Of a DNA stretch of 64,000 nt, positions 11,498 through 22,517 are shown one piece after another. The stretch lies in contig LLEY01000007.1 in assembly GCA_001414485.1 (NCBI GenBank), forward strand, positions 310,001-374,000. The letters are read 5' to 3'. Below the pieces are notes generated by a model. That model was not told the DNA's origin, made no database searches, and saw only the letters and a list, made by a program, of their open reading frames with translations. The translations under genes and the position numbers were made by a program. Numbering within the stretch: position 1 is the first letter of the stretch; each line of letters starts with the position of its first letter. This DNA is from Calycina herbarum (Eukaryota; Ascomycota; Leotiomycetes; Helotiales; Pezizellaceae).

Positions 11498-12085
11498 TCA
11501 TTTTGAAGATTTCCTACCCGAATAACGTCCTCTACTTACCCATTCCGGTGGATATTCTCCATAACCCGGTCCATGTCCCTCCTGATACGCCATAAAAACA
11601 CAAACAAGAACACCAATAAACAACAATCCAAAGACAACCTTCACACAATTCTGAATCTTCCTATCCCGGGCATCTTCCTCTTCATTCGTTGCGTTGGTGG
11701 CATTGCTGACGTTACTAGCATATGTACTCGATCTTCTTGCCGTGAATCGGGTAACAGGAGCGTTTATTGAGCCATAGCTCGGAGGGATTAATAGGTATGG
11801 ATCTTGGTTCTCGTGATGATGGTGATGGTGGTGATGATGATGGCCATGGTGGTCAGGGTCTTCATCGTGATGGGAATTATTGTGGCCTTCATTATGATGT
11901 GAATGATCGTGGTGATTGTGCGAGTCGTCATGATGCTGAGGGAAGATCACGTGAGCGAGAGTTCGTGTTTGAAAGCTGGAAACAACGAAAGGTGCTTGGG
12001 AATTACTTACATGGTCGTGAGAATGTGTATCTGCGTGAGTCGCGTCTCCTCCTGTATGACCAGAATCTCCAGAATGGTGCGTCAT
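11498..12085 (-). CDS. Histidine-rich single-pass membrane protein
   Basis: Two exons (12011-12085 and 11498-11935) joined by a GTAAGT...CTCAG intron give about 170 residues. I chose the ATG at 12085 (MTHHSGDSGHTGG); in-frame ATGs further up lengthen the leader without adding recognisable sequence. The N-terminal half is dominated by His, Asp and Asn, with a run of ten histidines. The C-terminal part has one hydrophobic segment (VKVVFGLLFIGVLVCVFMAY) and a short GYGEYPPEW tail. Such His tracts often bind zinc or other metals, and the gene is convergent with a CorA-like transporter gene, so a metal-related role is conceivable but unproven. A GTAAGT just after PPEW leaves open an additional 3' exon. 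Confidence 0.6.
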   Translation of the reverse strand: MTHHSGDSGHTGGDATHADTHSHDHVSNSQAPFVVSSFQTRTLAHVIFPQHHDDSHNHHDHSHHNEGHNNSHHDEDPDHHGHHHHHHHHHHENQDPYLLIPPSYGSINAPVTRFTARRSSTYASNVSNATNATNEEEDARDRKIQNCVKVVFGLLFIGVLVCVFMAYQEGHGPGYGEYPPEWVSRGRYSGRKSSK

Positions 12086-12421
12086 TTTTGTGGATGCCTT
12101 TGCTCTTCGCTCGCAAGGAAATGGGGAACGAGTGGAGGGCGAGGAATGATTGTGGTGTGATGAGTAAATGTGATATATGTTGGAGAGTTGAGTTATCCAC
12201 TTGACCAAGTTACAAGAATCTGAGAGTGGGTTTGATGTTGTTAGATTTGGATATCAAATGTTGTTGTCGTTCTTTGAAGACTTGAAGTAGGCTGTGCCGC
12301 TCTTGGCCTTCCACGTGACTCGGATCATCTTTGCTTCAAAATGGTCCCGACCGATCATTCACCTAACAACTCACAACACAACGCGATGGGGAAGTTGAGC
12401 GAAAATCAAGTTTTCTACGCG

Positions 12422-13183
12422 TTAATCTATGCATCTTTCTATCGTCATTAAAAATTCCACAGCCCAAGAATTCCCACCGCTCCCTGCCATTACTCTGTCC
12501 CCGTTCAATCCTTCCAAGTTTTTTGCCCTTTTTCTCTTCAATGCGGGCACTTTCCCGTCCCGAATTGCCTCCCCTTTGCCCTTATGGTCCTTCGAACTCG
12601 TGCTCGACTCGTTGTTATCCGTTTCTCTTTCTTTTCTCTTCCCCTTTGGAGACTCATTTTCCCCGGTTCCTGATTCTTTGGGGATGTTTGCGGAAGCTCT
12701 ATTGGGGGTTTGTGACGGTCCCGCCTCATTCTCTTTTCGACCTGGTTTACTCCTAGCTAACCAGGTCTCCCTCAACTGTGCAACCCCTTCTCTACTAAGC
12801 GACGGTCTCAGCCTGCACTCCTGTGCTTCTTCATCCTTTTCAAGTGCCTCAACATAACGAGCGGCATCCCACCAAACCCAATCAGGAGAAGGGTCCAGAA
12901 TGTGATGAAATGCACGAAATTCGACACCGATTTTCCGAACATTAATAGCCTGATCTGGTTCCTCCGCCATGAGCATTTTATAATCTTGGAACACTCAGAA
13001 TTTGATCTCACTTCCAAAATCAATCCAGTGTTCCTTATCCTTGCCCTGGCGTTCCGTGTTTCGATGTTCTATGCGATGGTCCGAGCCATGAGCATTGCCA
13101 AACTTGTAATACTCTTTTTCCTCTTTCCGTTTGCTTTGGACCAATACTCTAGGTGATTCCGGTGCTTGGCTGGGGGCTTTCAT
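12422..13183 (-). pseudogene. Unknown protein gene interrupted by one in-frame TGA
   Basis: One minus-strand frame is open from 13183 to 12422 except for a TGA at 12995-12997. Before the stop it reads a charged segment (MKAPSQAPESPRV to DFGSEIKF). After it comes a longer part with AFHHILDPSPDWVWWDA and a Lys/Glu-rich, Ser-rich tail that looks like a nuclear disordered region. I found no intron that removes the stop while keeping the frame. It may be a decayed gene, or two exons of a gene whose splice sites I cannot place. More minus-strand coding may lie at 13205-13429. I do not recognise the family. Confidence 0.4.
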
Positions 13184-13429
13184 ATCATCCCTAGGGATCT
13201 TAGTCTAAAATACTAACGCGGCGAATTTGTTTATTTTGGAGAGTTCTTCTTCATAGGGATGATCCATAGTATCTCTATCAAGATGACACAGTTTGCGGAA
13301 ACGTACGGAGCGTCTGGGTTTCTCAAACGACCAGTCATCGTTACAAGCAAGTTGGTGTCGCTTACTTGAAGCTGTTGATTGCTGCAAACGAAAATCATTG
13401 CGCATGACAATTTCAAAAGCCTTTTCCAT

Positions 13430-14243
13430 GATCTTATGGACTTATGGATTCATTATTCACGAGTGGGTGAGAGTCTATGGGAAAAGATAAGCATTTCTAA
13501 AACCGAAGTGTCAGTCGTGATTTATGAAATTTCCAGCCTTTTTTCTGAGCTACAATTCAGGTTCCACTCAGGCAAACCCAACCAGAGATAAATATGGACA
13601 ATATCGAACCACACCAAAAAGTGAATAGCAGGACATTGCACCCACATAGTACCCCTCAACAATGACTAAATGACATGAGAGCAGAGAATCAACCACGCGA
13701 GTGAAGGAATGTATGGCATCTGCTGACCTATACTTTTAGACTGGAGTGAAATCCCCTATCCAAAGCACTTTTAGCTTCACTATCTTACACAAACCAACTC
13801 AATTTTTATCCCAGCTATACCTTTCGGATGTACGACTGATTATCTCGAGACGCCTCTTGAGATATCAATAGTCAGGTGAGCTTTGCTACTTGCGCCTTGC
13901 GATTGGCTATTTTGGGAGTTTGAAAATTTGCAAAATGGTAATTGCTCTTCGCATATTGAGTCTCTTATAATTATAACATATTATCATGCAAGGTGAGCCT
14001 GCTAAGCGAGCACCCCCGTTCGACCAACCACTGCGGGATTTTGGAACGGAAATTCTCATTGTTTCGTGAATTTTGGGATGACAAGGAATTAGTTAGTTCC
14101 CTTAGTTGCGTTAGCTTGTGCCAATGTAACAAGGTGGTGAAGGAGGGCTTGTTTCTTATCTAGGTGCACCTTGTCCAGATTCACCAATGTAAAATGTCTT
14201 CTGTCTTAGGCTGAGTTCCGACAGGACTCATTTAAGTACCTAG
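13430..14243. other. Intergenic region upstream of the RBR gene
   Basis: No gene supported. The region is AT-leaning and has no clear repeat. Confidence 0.4.
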
Positions 14244-15202
14244 ATGCCTAGGCATCCCTTTTCATCCATCTTCATCCGTCATACGACTACATATGAACAC
14301 CAAACATCAACACGCATTACGCATTACACATCTCAGCCAGGATTTGCGTCAGCTATTGTGGTTACCAGTGACGGTAAGCTCCTGATATATCCTGTACACT
14401 TCAACAAGCCAACACTGTGCGAACTTTCAGTCAAAACTATGAGCCAAAATTCATCCGAAACGGCAGAGGAGAACCACCATTTTCAAGAACTCTTACTGGC
14501 ACCTCCTTGGCGCAAACTCTCACGGCCGTCACCCCCGAGCGCTCCCACTTCAAAATGTAGAAGCTGCTTGGAATCTTTCACAATGTACGAGCTACGAGCT
14601 TTATCGACTTGCGGGCATTGTTACTGTAAAGACTGTGTACATTGGCTCGTCGATAATTCCTTGAAGGGCATGGTACATTTCCCAGCAAGATGCTGTGGAA
14701 TGCCAATTAAGTTAGGACCTGATGTTGCCGACTTCCTTCCTGCCGAAACCATTGAACGATACGAAACTAGAATGCTGGAGTTCTGTCAGAGAAACAAAAG
14801 ATATTGTGCGAGAGCATCCTGTTCCGCTTTCCTCCGCAATAGCGATATCCAGGGGGAAATAGGAACATGTCGGGTCTGTAAAGAGCGAACCTGTATACAA
14901 TGCAAACACAAGGCCCATGAGGGGGAATGTAAAACAGACGATGATGAGACGCAACTCCTTGAATTCGCAAAGAAAGCCCGATGGCAATAATGCTATTACT
15001 GTGGTCAGCTTGTGGAGAAGATAGACGGCTGTAATCACATGATGTAAGTTCAACTTTCCACTATATGCAGTGAAGAGTTGCTAATACCAATAGGTGTATA
15101 TGTCATGCGGAATGGTGCTATAAGTGTGGTACGGATTTTGAGACCGATGCATGCAATTGTGAAGAGGATGAAGAGGACGACGAAGACGACGACGATGACT
15201 AG
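14244..15202 (+). pseudogene. RBR-type (RING-IBR-RING2) E3 ubiquitin ligase with an in-frame TAA
   Basis: An intron at the start (GTAAGC after 14372, ending CAG before 14431) precedes MSQNSSETAE at 14439, which may be the real start. RING1 is CRSCLESFTMYELRALSTCGHCYCKDC with a later ARCCG. The IBR reads KRYCARASCSAFLR, TCRVCKERTCIQCKHKAHEGEC. RING2 is CYYCGQLVEKIDGCNHM, then (after a 50-bp intron ending at 15093) MCICHAEWCYKCG, which includes the candidate catalytic cysteine following HMM. It ends in an acidic run and TAG at 15200-15202. The break is a TAA at 14988-14990, in frame between WQ and CYYC, where family members commonly have a second Gln (WQQC). CAA to TAA is a single C-to-T change. 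As written, the product lacks RING2 and would be inactive. Confidence 0.75.
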
Positions 15203-16020
15203 CAACCGCCTCCTTTCGCACCCAACGAAGGTGTCGAACCTTAGTTATTTCAAGTGGTCGCAGATAGCTAGTCGAATGCAAATACTTGGGCGATTTGTGG
15301 GTTTCGCACAAATGGCAGAGAGACAAATGCAGCAGCGATTTGATCACGAGAGAAGGGCTGCGAGCGTTGCACCACACGACCAACCAGAGAGAGAACATTC
15401 CTATTTGCTTTGGGATACCTATAGATTCCTAAGAATATTGAGTTCAACGCAACTTGGGGGAGAAGGCTTAGTGGAAAGAAAACTTGCGCAATATTGCCGG
15501 TTGTTTCGAGACCTGTTAGTAGTTTTCTTGATAGGAAGTGATAATATTACCACCGAAAGTCCTGGTCTAGTGGCTTGAGCAAGAGATGCGTGGATACTAG
15601 TAGGCAGAATGAAATCAGGGAGTTATATTCTAAAAGATGCAACTAAACAAACATTCTATGTGAATGACTAAGTTGCCGTAACGTCTTGAAAGTTAATCGA
15701 GTGTACCATCCTTTCCACATGAAGGAAATTTGACGCAGACATTGAGATCGTTCTTGGCATTGAATTGCCATTTTTCAATAATAATGCAATGTAATCCAAC
15801 CGCTTATGATGGCTTTTGATGTAGATGGTGCGGTAAGATCACACAGTCTTTAAAATATAATTCGCTTTCCATCGGTTGACGAATCGCCTAGTGATGCATT
15901 TGTGACGTAGGAACTAATGACATCCATTACCGTGGAGGGTTTCCAGGGACGGGAGCCCCGCGTTCAAAAAGTATGTCTTCCATCTTAACGAAAAAGTCTC
16001 ACCGAATTTTGAGGGATAAA
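15203..16020. other. Intergenic region after the RBR gene
   Basis: An open stretch continues to about 15578 but has no recognisable sequence. I see no repeat or RNA gene. Confidence 0.35.
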
Positions 16021-16642
16021 TTATATCCCTTGCGAGTCGGGTATGACCAGACTGTTTTCGTGCGGGAAAGGTGGCAGTTTATTTACTGAAGCTGCTTCTT
16101 CAAAGTACTCCATGGCGATATCAATTTGATAAGGTCCGGCGGAAAGTATGGGATGATTTTTCCCGGTGACGTTCATGAACAACTTGATATACAAGTACAA
16201 TTCCACATTTTCAAATCCTTCATGGCCCGTAAACCCGATGTCCGCTTTCTACCAAAGTTAGCATACTAGCTGTTTTGTAGCAGATAGTCTCGCCAACATG
16301 CTTGGATTGATGATTTCAGAAGCAGATATCTTGAGAGATCTTGGGACCTTTCCCTATCTCTTGGTATAGATGGAGACTAGTCAATAAAAGAATCAAATTG
16401 AAAACCTGAGTTTGTACAAGAAGCAAAGTTGCCTCGTATTACTCAATCCCGTTGCCTCAAAATTGTAGATTTCCTAGTTGATCACGGTCACTTGTGGTTT
16501 TTGTTTGTAGTCTATTTACTTCAGCTGATACAATTGTATGTACAGTTAAATCAAACTTGGGTCCTAAATAAGTCACATTGAAACAAGCCCGACCCCAAGT
16601 ATCACAATCAAGACAATTTTCCAACGCAATTGCCTTGGTCAC
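16021..16642 (-). CDS. Possible small unknown gene, boundaries uncertain
   Basis: A plausible terminal exon at 16021-16248 follows a GGTAG acceptor and reads KADIGFTGHEGFENVELYLY, then a Glu/Pro-containing tail. An upstream frame at 16457-16642 (CLDCDTWGRACFNVTYLGP) could be another exon, but I could not join them convincingly. It would be divergent from the gene at 16861. No family recognised. Confidence 0.22.
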
Positions 16643-16720
16643 ACCAAGAGAATTATCACGAGCGTGTTCTGTCTGTATGTAAACTGGTAATCACCCACAA
16701 ACCATGCGCCGATTAAACAC

Positions 16721-16730
16721 ATATATAAAT
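16721..16730 (+). promoter_or_regulatory. TATA box of the 16861 gene
   Basis: ATATATAAAT lies about 135 bp before the ATG at 16861 and supports that this short frame is a real gene. Confidence 0.45.
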
Positions 16731-16860
16731 CCCTGCCCAGCTAGTGGGACAAAGAGACTGTTCTCTTCTCACTTTCTCGCCTATTTTGATACCCCACCTT
16801 CACAAACCCAAGGAAAAATAGAACAGCAAGAATCTTCGAAAGAAAGCTTCCAATTCAAAA

Positions 16861-17373
16861 ATGACAACACAAAATCTTATCCACATCTCCAACGATAAAA
16901 TTCCCTCTGGCATACGTGCCGAAGTCGCACTTCCTATCTCCACAGCAGTAATACCCTTCAACTTTGAAATCGCCAATATCAAAGTCTACTGCGCACCACT
17001 CTCAAAACAAAAAGTCGGCATCATCGCAACCTACTCCACACACCCCCAACCCAACTTCCCCTGGATGTACGGAACCAACGGCGAATTATTCACAGATCGT
17101 CCATGCCCCAGGGTGTCTCCAGTCACGATTGTTCCAAAGACAGAAGCAGAATTGAACAGTATGCAGTATGTCGATATCGCAACCATAGCCCCCAACAGCA
17201 CATTGACTTTCCACCTTTGGTGGGCCACATATCTCAGTGCTCGTGAAGTCTTGTCACGGATGGTTTACTTGGAGTGGGGTACTAAAGAGAATACGGAGCT
17301 GAATTTCCCTGTTTATAATGCGGAAGTGGCGGAACAGAAAAATAAAAATTCGGCAATGAGTAATATCATATGA
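16861..17373 (+). CDS. Small conserved-looking protein of unknown function, 170 aa
   Basis: A single exon starting MTTQNLIHISNDKIPSG, with no signal peptide or membrane segment. The sequence alternates hydrophobic strands (NFEIANIKVYCAPL, KVGIIATYS, YVDIATIAPNSTLTFHLWWA, MVYLEWG), suggesting a compact beta-sheet fold of the kind found in small cytosolic fungal proteins. It has two cysteines. A TATA box and a purine-rich leader precede it. I do not recognise the family and assign no function. Confidence 0.55.
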   Translation: MTTQNLIHISNDKIPSGIRAEVALPISTAVIPFNFEIANIKVYCAPLSKQKVGIIATYSTHPQPNFPWMYGTNGELFTDRPCPRVSPVTIVPKTEAELNSMQYVDIATIAPNSTLTFHLWWATYLSAREVLSRMVYLEWGTKENTELNFPVYNAEVAEQKNKNSAMSNII

Positions 17374-18019
17374 GGGCTTGTTTTACACATCGCACGGGAG
17401 CCTATCAAAATGTATCTACTCGCGTTTCAGGGGGTTCTTCCAGATGAAGCGGAACTGCTGCAACGACAATAGGATCTGTGAAGAGGGAATGGTGATCTGT
17501 GTCAAGATATTCGTTACCGAAAGGACATGGGTGGACAGAGCCATTGTCCATACGTTTTTGGTCACAAATCTACATGTTCACCTACCAGTCGCTCTCAGAT
17601 CAGCCATAGGCCTAGTTGTGATTTCATAAAACGACACATATCTGTAAACCCCTTAGATGGTTTCAAGTAGCTTTCTTTATATTTATCGGAATTTGAGTCG
17701 ATTCAGTTGCAACCGGGATAGATTAAAAAGTCGGATCTAATTCTTGGCTAACTAATTTTGAGAAGTTTCGTAGAGGGTTTCTGACAGAAAAGAGGTTCTT
17801 TCGTAGCATAGCGCCTCGATCAGAAAGTAGATCACCACGAAACAGGCCCTGGGGACTTAGTGCAAGGCGTATATATATAAATCCTATAATTTCCACAATT
17901 CCACAACAGATAACCGAACTAAAACCCCAAGAACCTTCGACCACCATCCACTCCCTTCATCCCCCATATACCCCCCATCTTCCCTCCAAAATATTTCCCT
18001 AACCATGCCACACCCTCAG
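17374..18019. other. Intergenic region between convergent genes
   Basis: It contains TATATATATAAAT near 17870 and a CT-rich tract to about 18000, which looks like a plus-strand promoter. But the only plus-strand frame beyond it (18005-18223) overlaps the well-supported AA12 gene on the other strand, so I call no gene. Confidence 0.4.
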
Positions 18020-19592
18020 TCAAGCACCACCAATGACAAAAATCTCATTAGTAGTATCACTAGTCATGAACAACCTATCCTTGCTATCCCACGCCAACCC
18101 CGTAGGCCTAAAGCACGAATTGGGACAAGATCCCAGGTTCGAGTTCTGCATGATATTGACTGCCGCCGAGTTACTAGTACTAGCTGCTGTCGGCTGGCCA
18201 TCGGCACCAAAAGCGATTCTTGAGAGACGGTATCCGTCTGGTGGGTTGCGGTCCCTGATTTATGGTTAGCATGATTTGATGGACTGGGGACAGAGAGGGA
18301 GGAGAGGCTGGCGACATACCAACTACCATGAAAGGTGATATAAGCAGCACTCCCATCTTTCTTGAATTTAATATCCAATGGTGCCGTATGTGCGGGAAAC
18401 ACCAATCTCGGGGCCGTCTTTTTAGCACAATCTGCATCCGTTGATGATCCGACTGACAAGTCATTTCCGACCTGTTGTCCGACGGTTCCTTTAATGGATC
18501 CGGTGTCCCAGATTGCAAAACAAGAAGGGTAGCCGTAGTTTTGACCATATTGGGCAGACGTAGTCTCGTTTGCGAGACCGTGGTAGTTGAGCTCTTCGGC
18601 GGGATTGTTGGTGTGTACGTCTTGCCCTCCTTTCTTGATATCATCGGCTGAGTTCTCGACGGACCACTAGTTTGAATGATCAGTCGGATCTTCCTGGGTG
18701 TCAAGGGTGGGTACTTACAACGCCGCCAGTCTTGGGATTTACACCCCAACCAACGCTATTTCTTAATCCGTATGCCAGTACCGCACCCCCTGTGTAAGCA
18801 GTTGGAGTTGCAAGAATGGAAGCGATGTTGAAGACGCGGACTTGAGATCTTCCCGAACTAGCAGCGGTAGTGGGACTATCTATGTTTCCGTTTGAGCCGA
18901 CTTGAACTAGAAGTAAGTCGGGGTTTGTCGATGGAATTCGAAGTGTTCTGGTCAGATGGTAGGATCCGCTGATGCTCATTCCCGTTATGACTGCCTTCCC
19001 CCCCCCAACCGTACCATCGGCTGCGTTGTATGGGTAGGCAAAGACGCTTGCGACTGAGGATACGAAAAGTGTTTTTCCATCGGGGGTGAGCTCGAGGCCA
19101 TGATTGAGCTACGGAATGGTTAGCCTTCGGCGCCAACGGAAAGAAAATGATAGAGAGTCGGTGGCTGTTTCCAATACCATAGACCAGACAGAAATCCAGG
19201 GTAAAGATAAATAAAGGAGATCATTCTCGGTCATTGCGCAGTGCAGTTAAGAATAAAGGAATTAAGTAGATACGTACAGTTCTGTCATTGATGAGAGTCT
19301 TCGAAGATGCAGAGCAGACATCGGTTCCTCCATTGTCAGTCAACTTGATGTATCTCACACCCCCACCTCCTTGCTCAAGAGCCAACAGATTACCCAAAGG
19401 ATCAAACACGATTTCTCGAGGATTCTTTAAACCATTCATCACGACCTTTGCGGTGTAACCAGATGCCATAGATGGGTTGGCGTTTGGGGTGATGGCAGGA
19501 CAAGCGCGCTTCTTTAGTTGGGGGGCTGCGCTAGCAAATCCCAAGATCAACATAACGGCAAAGCCGCGAATAATTGCCATTTTGGACGACAT
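18020..19592 (-). CDS. Secreted AA12 PQQ-dependent sugar (pyranose/sorbosone) dehydrogenase
   Basis: Exons 19278-19592, 18719-19108, 18320-18666 and 18020-18254 join in frame to 428 residues. I start at MSSKMAIIRGF (19592), which gives a signal peptide ending near SAAPQLKKR; M at 19580 is equally possible. Beta-propeller signatures in order: LKNPREIVFDPLGNLLALEQG, LNHGLELTPDGKTLFVSS, HLTRTLRIPSTNPDLLLVQV, SGRSQVRVFN, AYGLRNSVGWGVNPKTGGVW, DVHTNNPAEELNYHG, YGYPSCFAIWD, LVFPAHTAPLDIKF, FHGSWDRNPPDGYRL. This is the catalytic domain of fungal PQQ pyranose dehydrogenases (AA12), which oxidise sugars outside the cell and can feed electrons to other enzymes. No cytochrome or cellulose-binding domain is attached here. 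No disruption seen. Confidence 0.88.
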
Positions 19593-21179
19593 TTGTGATG
19601 CGAGTGATTCTTTCGTACAAGCAGTCAATTATCTGAAACCATAAAAAGCTCGGGGAACAGCAGTTTAAGAAAAGCTTGACGGGAAAATCGCTCCTTCCTC
19701 ATGTGAACTTGAAGCCTAATTCGACAACGGCAATACAATTTTCCAAGGAATCATGACTTCATCAGGCTGGGCAAACCTGTCATTGTTTCAACAAGAACCA
19801 AAATGAGGGGAATGGGATATGTTCAGCGACTTGGCGACCGGAAGAACAAATTGAGATCAAATCTGTCCAATAGCTTAGCATGACTTCATGATAGCCATTA
19901 GTGATAATGAAACGCAAGGTATTTGACATTAAAATAACCTTCAACCCCCTGTGCGGGTTCCCCGCATTATTGATCGAGCGATGATGTGGGTAAATGGAGA
20001 TAAATTTGGAAGTGCAACTGCCGACCGCAGAACCTTAGCCTTTCCAGATGAACATCGTTGCACACGACCCAAGATCTCATCCCCGCGCAAGGGTTTAATC
20101 TGGATATATGCTATGAATCTGAAATGGGAAAGATGATGTCGGGGAGCTATGTAGGTCGACGTGAATTGTTCTTCAACTTTTGCTTACGGAAATGTCGAAC
20201 AGCCACAGCCACAGCCATCGATGTTCGGAGAGGGGGTGTTGTAAGACTTACTCTGGGAGTAGACCGAGGGTCGTACCTTCCCTTTCGACCTCGTCGCACA
20301 AGAGAAGGGAAGGGGCGACCTCAGAGCCCAGTAGACTCAAAATTAAGTGAGAAAGAAGCGACCTCGACCTCTCCGTCCAAGTTCAACTCGCAGAGGTTGC
20401 ATTGCAGTCGCGACTTCTTCCTGTGATGGGACGCGAAGAAGACAATGAAGTTAGGTTAATGAGTTAGACCCCGAATTAGCTCCTCCGATCGAATCATGAA
20501 AGATAAAAAGCATGGAACTGGTATTTATCGTATCGCGATGGCCTACTTGCCATGAGACAAAGCTCCACCGATGTTGATAGTCCAGCGCTGAAATTTGTAG
20601 GGCGCAATTTGCGAAGCTGGTCGGTCAACTTGGCTAGCGAGGAATAGCGGGCTTGACCTGAGTCGGACCATACACGTGTTGGTATATATCATGAAGCAAA
20701 AGAAAAAACCGGGAACCGTACCATCCGAATCTTATGGTGTTGTTGCTGAATGATCGGGTCGTAGAAAAAACTGGAGCAAGTAGATTCTGCCATGATCTTC
20801 CTAAAGAGGTATCGCCGGAGCGGTGAGAGACCACGTGATCTCTACTTTACCATTTCATATCCCCGATAGTCTGTGATCCATGATTTACACCTCAATTCAT
20901 TCCGAATAGCTTTCCCTATCTTATTGAGCTACATAACTTAGTGTTAGGTTAGCCTTAGAAGGGCTTTGGAGTTTGTATGCCGAGAATCACGTGACATCCC
21001 CCAGAGGTGTGGCGCAGGCATCTTTGAAAAGGGGTTTGTAATTTTTTCACAAAGAAGTGTTCAACAGTGGAGATTTCCCACCCAACCTGGAATGAATTCG
21101 ATGTATTGTAACTTTGCACGAAAACGTGAAGTACTTCCATGCCTTTGCGTCGGCTTTCAAAAAGTCCGAGATAACTAAA
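19593..21179. other. Long intergenic region
   Basis: No frame here resembles a protein. It contains an inverted repeat at 20269-20320, listed separately, and otherwise unremarkable sequence. Confidence 0.4.
20269..20320. repeat. Imperfect inverted repeat of the GGTCGTTCCTTCC family
   Basis: The left arm GGTCGTACCTTCCCTT (20269-20284) pairs with the right arm near 20305-20320 (GGGAAGGGGCGACC) with two mismatches in 16. A further related GCGACCTCGACC stretch lies just downstream. Same layout as the repeat at 2854-2930, with a shorter loop. Confidence 0.5.
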
Positions 21180-21900
21180 TCAATTGGATCACGGTGGGGA
21201 AATCGCAAGGGAAAGATATTAATGGCAGATATAGTAACTCCACAAAATAATTTGAAGTTTACCAGAGCGAGAGCGTCACAGGGTCTTAATAACGAGTCTT
21301 TATTAAAGATCTTATATATTGAATAGAAAAGAGAAAATTCTTCAAGAAAGGAGAGTTTTTCTAAGAACTATCTATTTCTTATCTTGTTCTCGTAATACTT
21401 ATTTAGAAGGAGTAAGACCTAAGAAGATAAGATATCAATTTATGGTATTTCTTTCTAGCTAAATTAGCTTTCTTTCAAAGTACTTCGGTTTTTTAATCTA
21501 TAAAAAGCAAAAGAGAACAGAAACAAGCATTTTAAAAAAGCTTAGTTTATTAAAAACAGCAGAAAACAAAGATTAATTCACAACTCACTATACTGGAAAC
21601 CTTGTGTTACAACCCCTTAACTAATAAGCGAACCGACTCGGTTAGCAGTCGCTTCGCCTATGGACTCCCGCAACACCAGTATCAGCTGAATAAGCTGAAT
21701 AAGCTTAACTAGTTGATATTTTCACCGCAAGTCCAAAGATGCGACGCTGAGTTAGCACTAGTTATAACACACTTTGCAAGTCATACGACCCTCACTAGGG
21801 CTAGTTGCAACGCTGTGACGCGAACTAAGCAGCGTCGGACTTCCCTTTAGAGTGGGAATAAAACAAAACAAACAAATAAATATAGAGAAGATCACCCTGC
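21180..21900. mobile_element. AT-rich relic, possible solo LTR at 21605-21769
   Basis: Base composition drops sharply to AT from about 21220 to 21590. This is followed by a stretch bounded by TGTTACAAC (21605) and GTTATAACA (ends 21769), which is the TG...CA form of an LTR. No matching target duplication is visible and no coding remnant is present, so the identity is tentative. Confidence 0.3.
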
Positions 21901-22384
21901 CAAGTCTGTCTAGAGTCTCTAGAGGGTCAGATGCGAGGTTCTCCTTGATTATACGGACCTTTCGGATAATCTAATTCCCAGCGATCGAGAATCAGTACTG
22001 TCATCGTTAGATTGTAATATGCAGCAGAATGTACAACGTAACAAGCCAAACTATTGTAGTGAAATGAAATACTAGGGTCAAGATCCAACTTAAAAATGTC
22101 CCTAAACCCACAGACAAGGCCCCTAGAAGCCATAAACAAAGCTCTCAGAAGCTATAAACAAGGGAATCCAAGCCAAAAAGCCCAGGTTTTGTGGGGATTC
22201 CAGAGCATTTGCAGGAGCTGGGTGGTCGTAAATCTCGCTACAACAGTTTGGCCTGATACGTTGTAGTAGTGGTTGTGAATATGAGAAAATCAGTTCGAAT
22301 CGGTGCGGATCGCATTGCTAGGGCTGCCGTAATCACAGAGGAGGCCGTTTAGTAAAGATCGACGAATTCTAAAGTCAGTTCAAG

Positions 22385-22392
22385 TATATAAA
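22385..22392 (+). promoter_or_regulatory. TATA box of the small secreted protein gene
   Basis: TATATAAA lies about 130 bp before the ATG at 22518 and is followed by a CT-rich leader. Confidence 0.5.
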
Positions 22393-22517
22393 CCCTTCCA
22401 TCCGCTACTCTACATCTCCACAACTCAACAGCTTAAGATACTCTAGCATATCAAGCCTCGTCTTTCAACTCTATCAATCCAGATCTACCAGCTTTGAAAA
22501 TCTCTCCCCTCTCCAAG

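Noticed and set aside
11767..12204. Plus-strand frames over the histidine-rich gene
   Set aside because: They are Asp/Gly/Val-rich shadows of the His-codon runs on the other strand.
18005..18223. Plus-strand frame after a TATA box and CT-rich leader near 17870
   Set aside because: It overlaps the last exon of the AA12 gene on the other strand, whose frame and motifs are clear. The TATA-like run is probably chance in AT-rich sequence.
22285..22310. AGTTCGAATCGG resembling a tRNA B box
   Set aside because: No A box at the right distance and no cloverleaf could be drawn around it.
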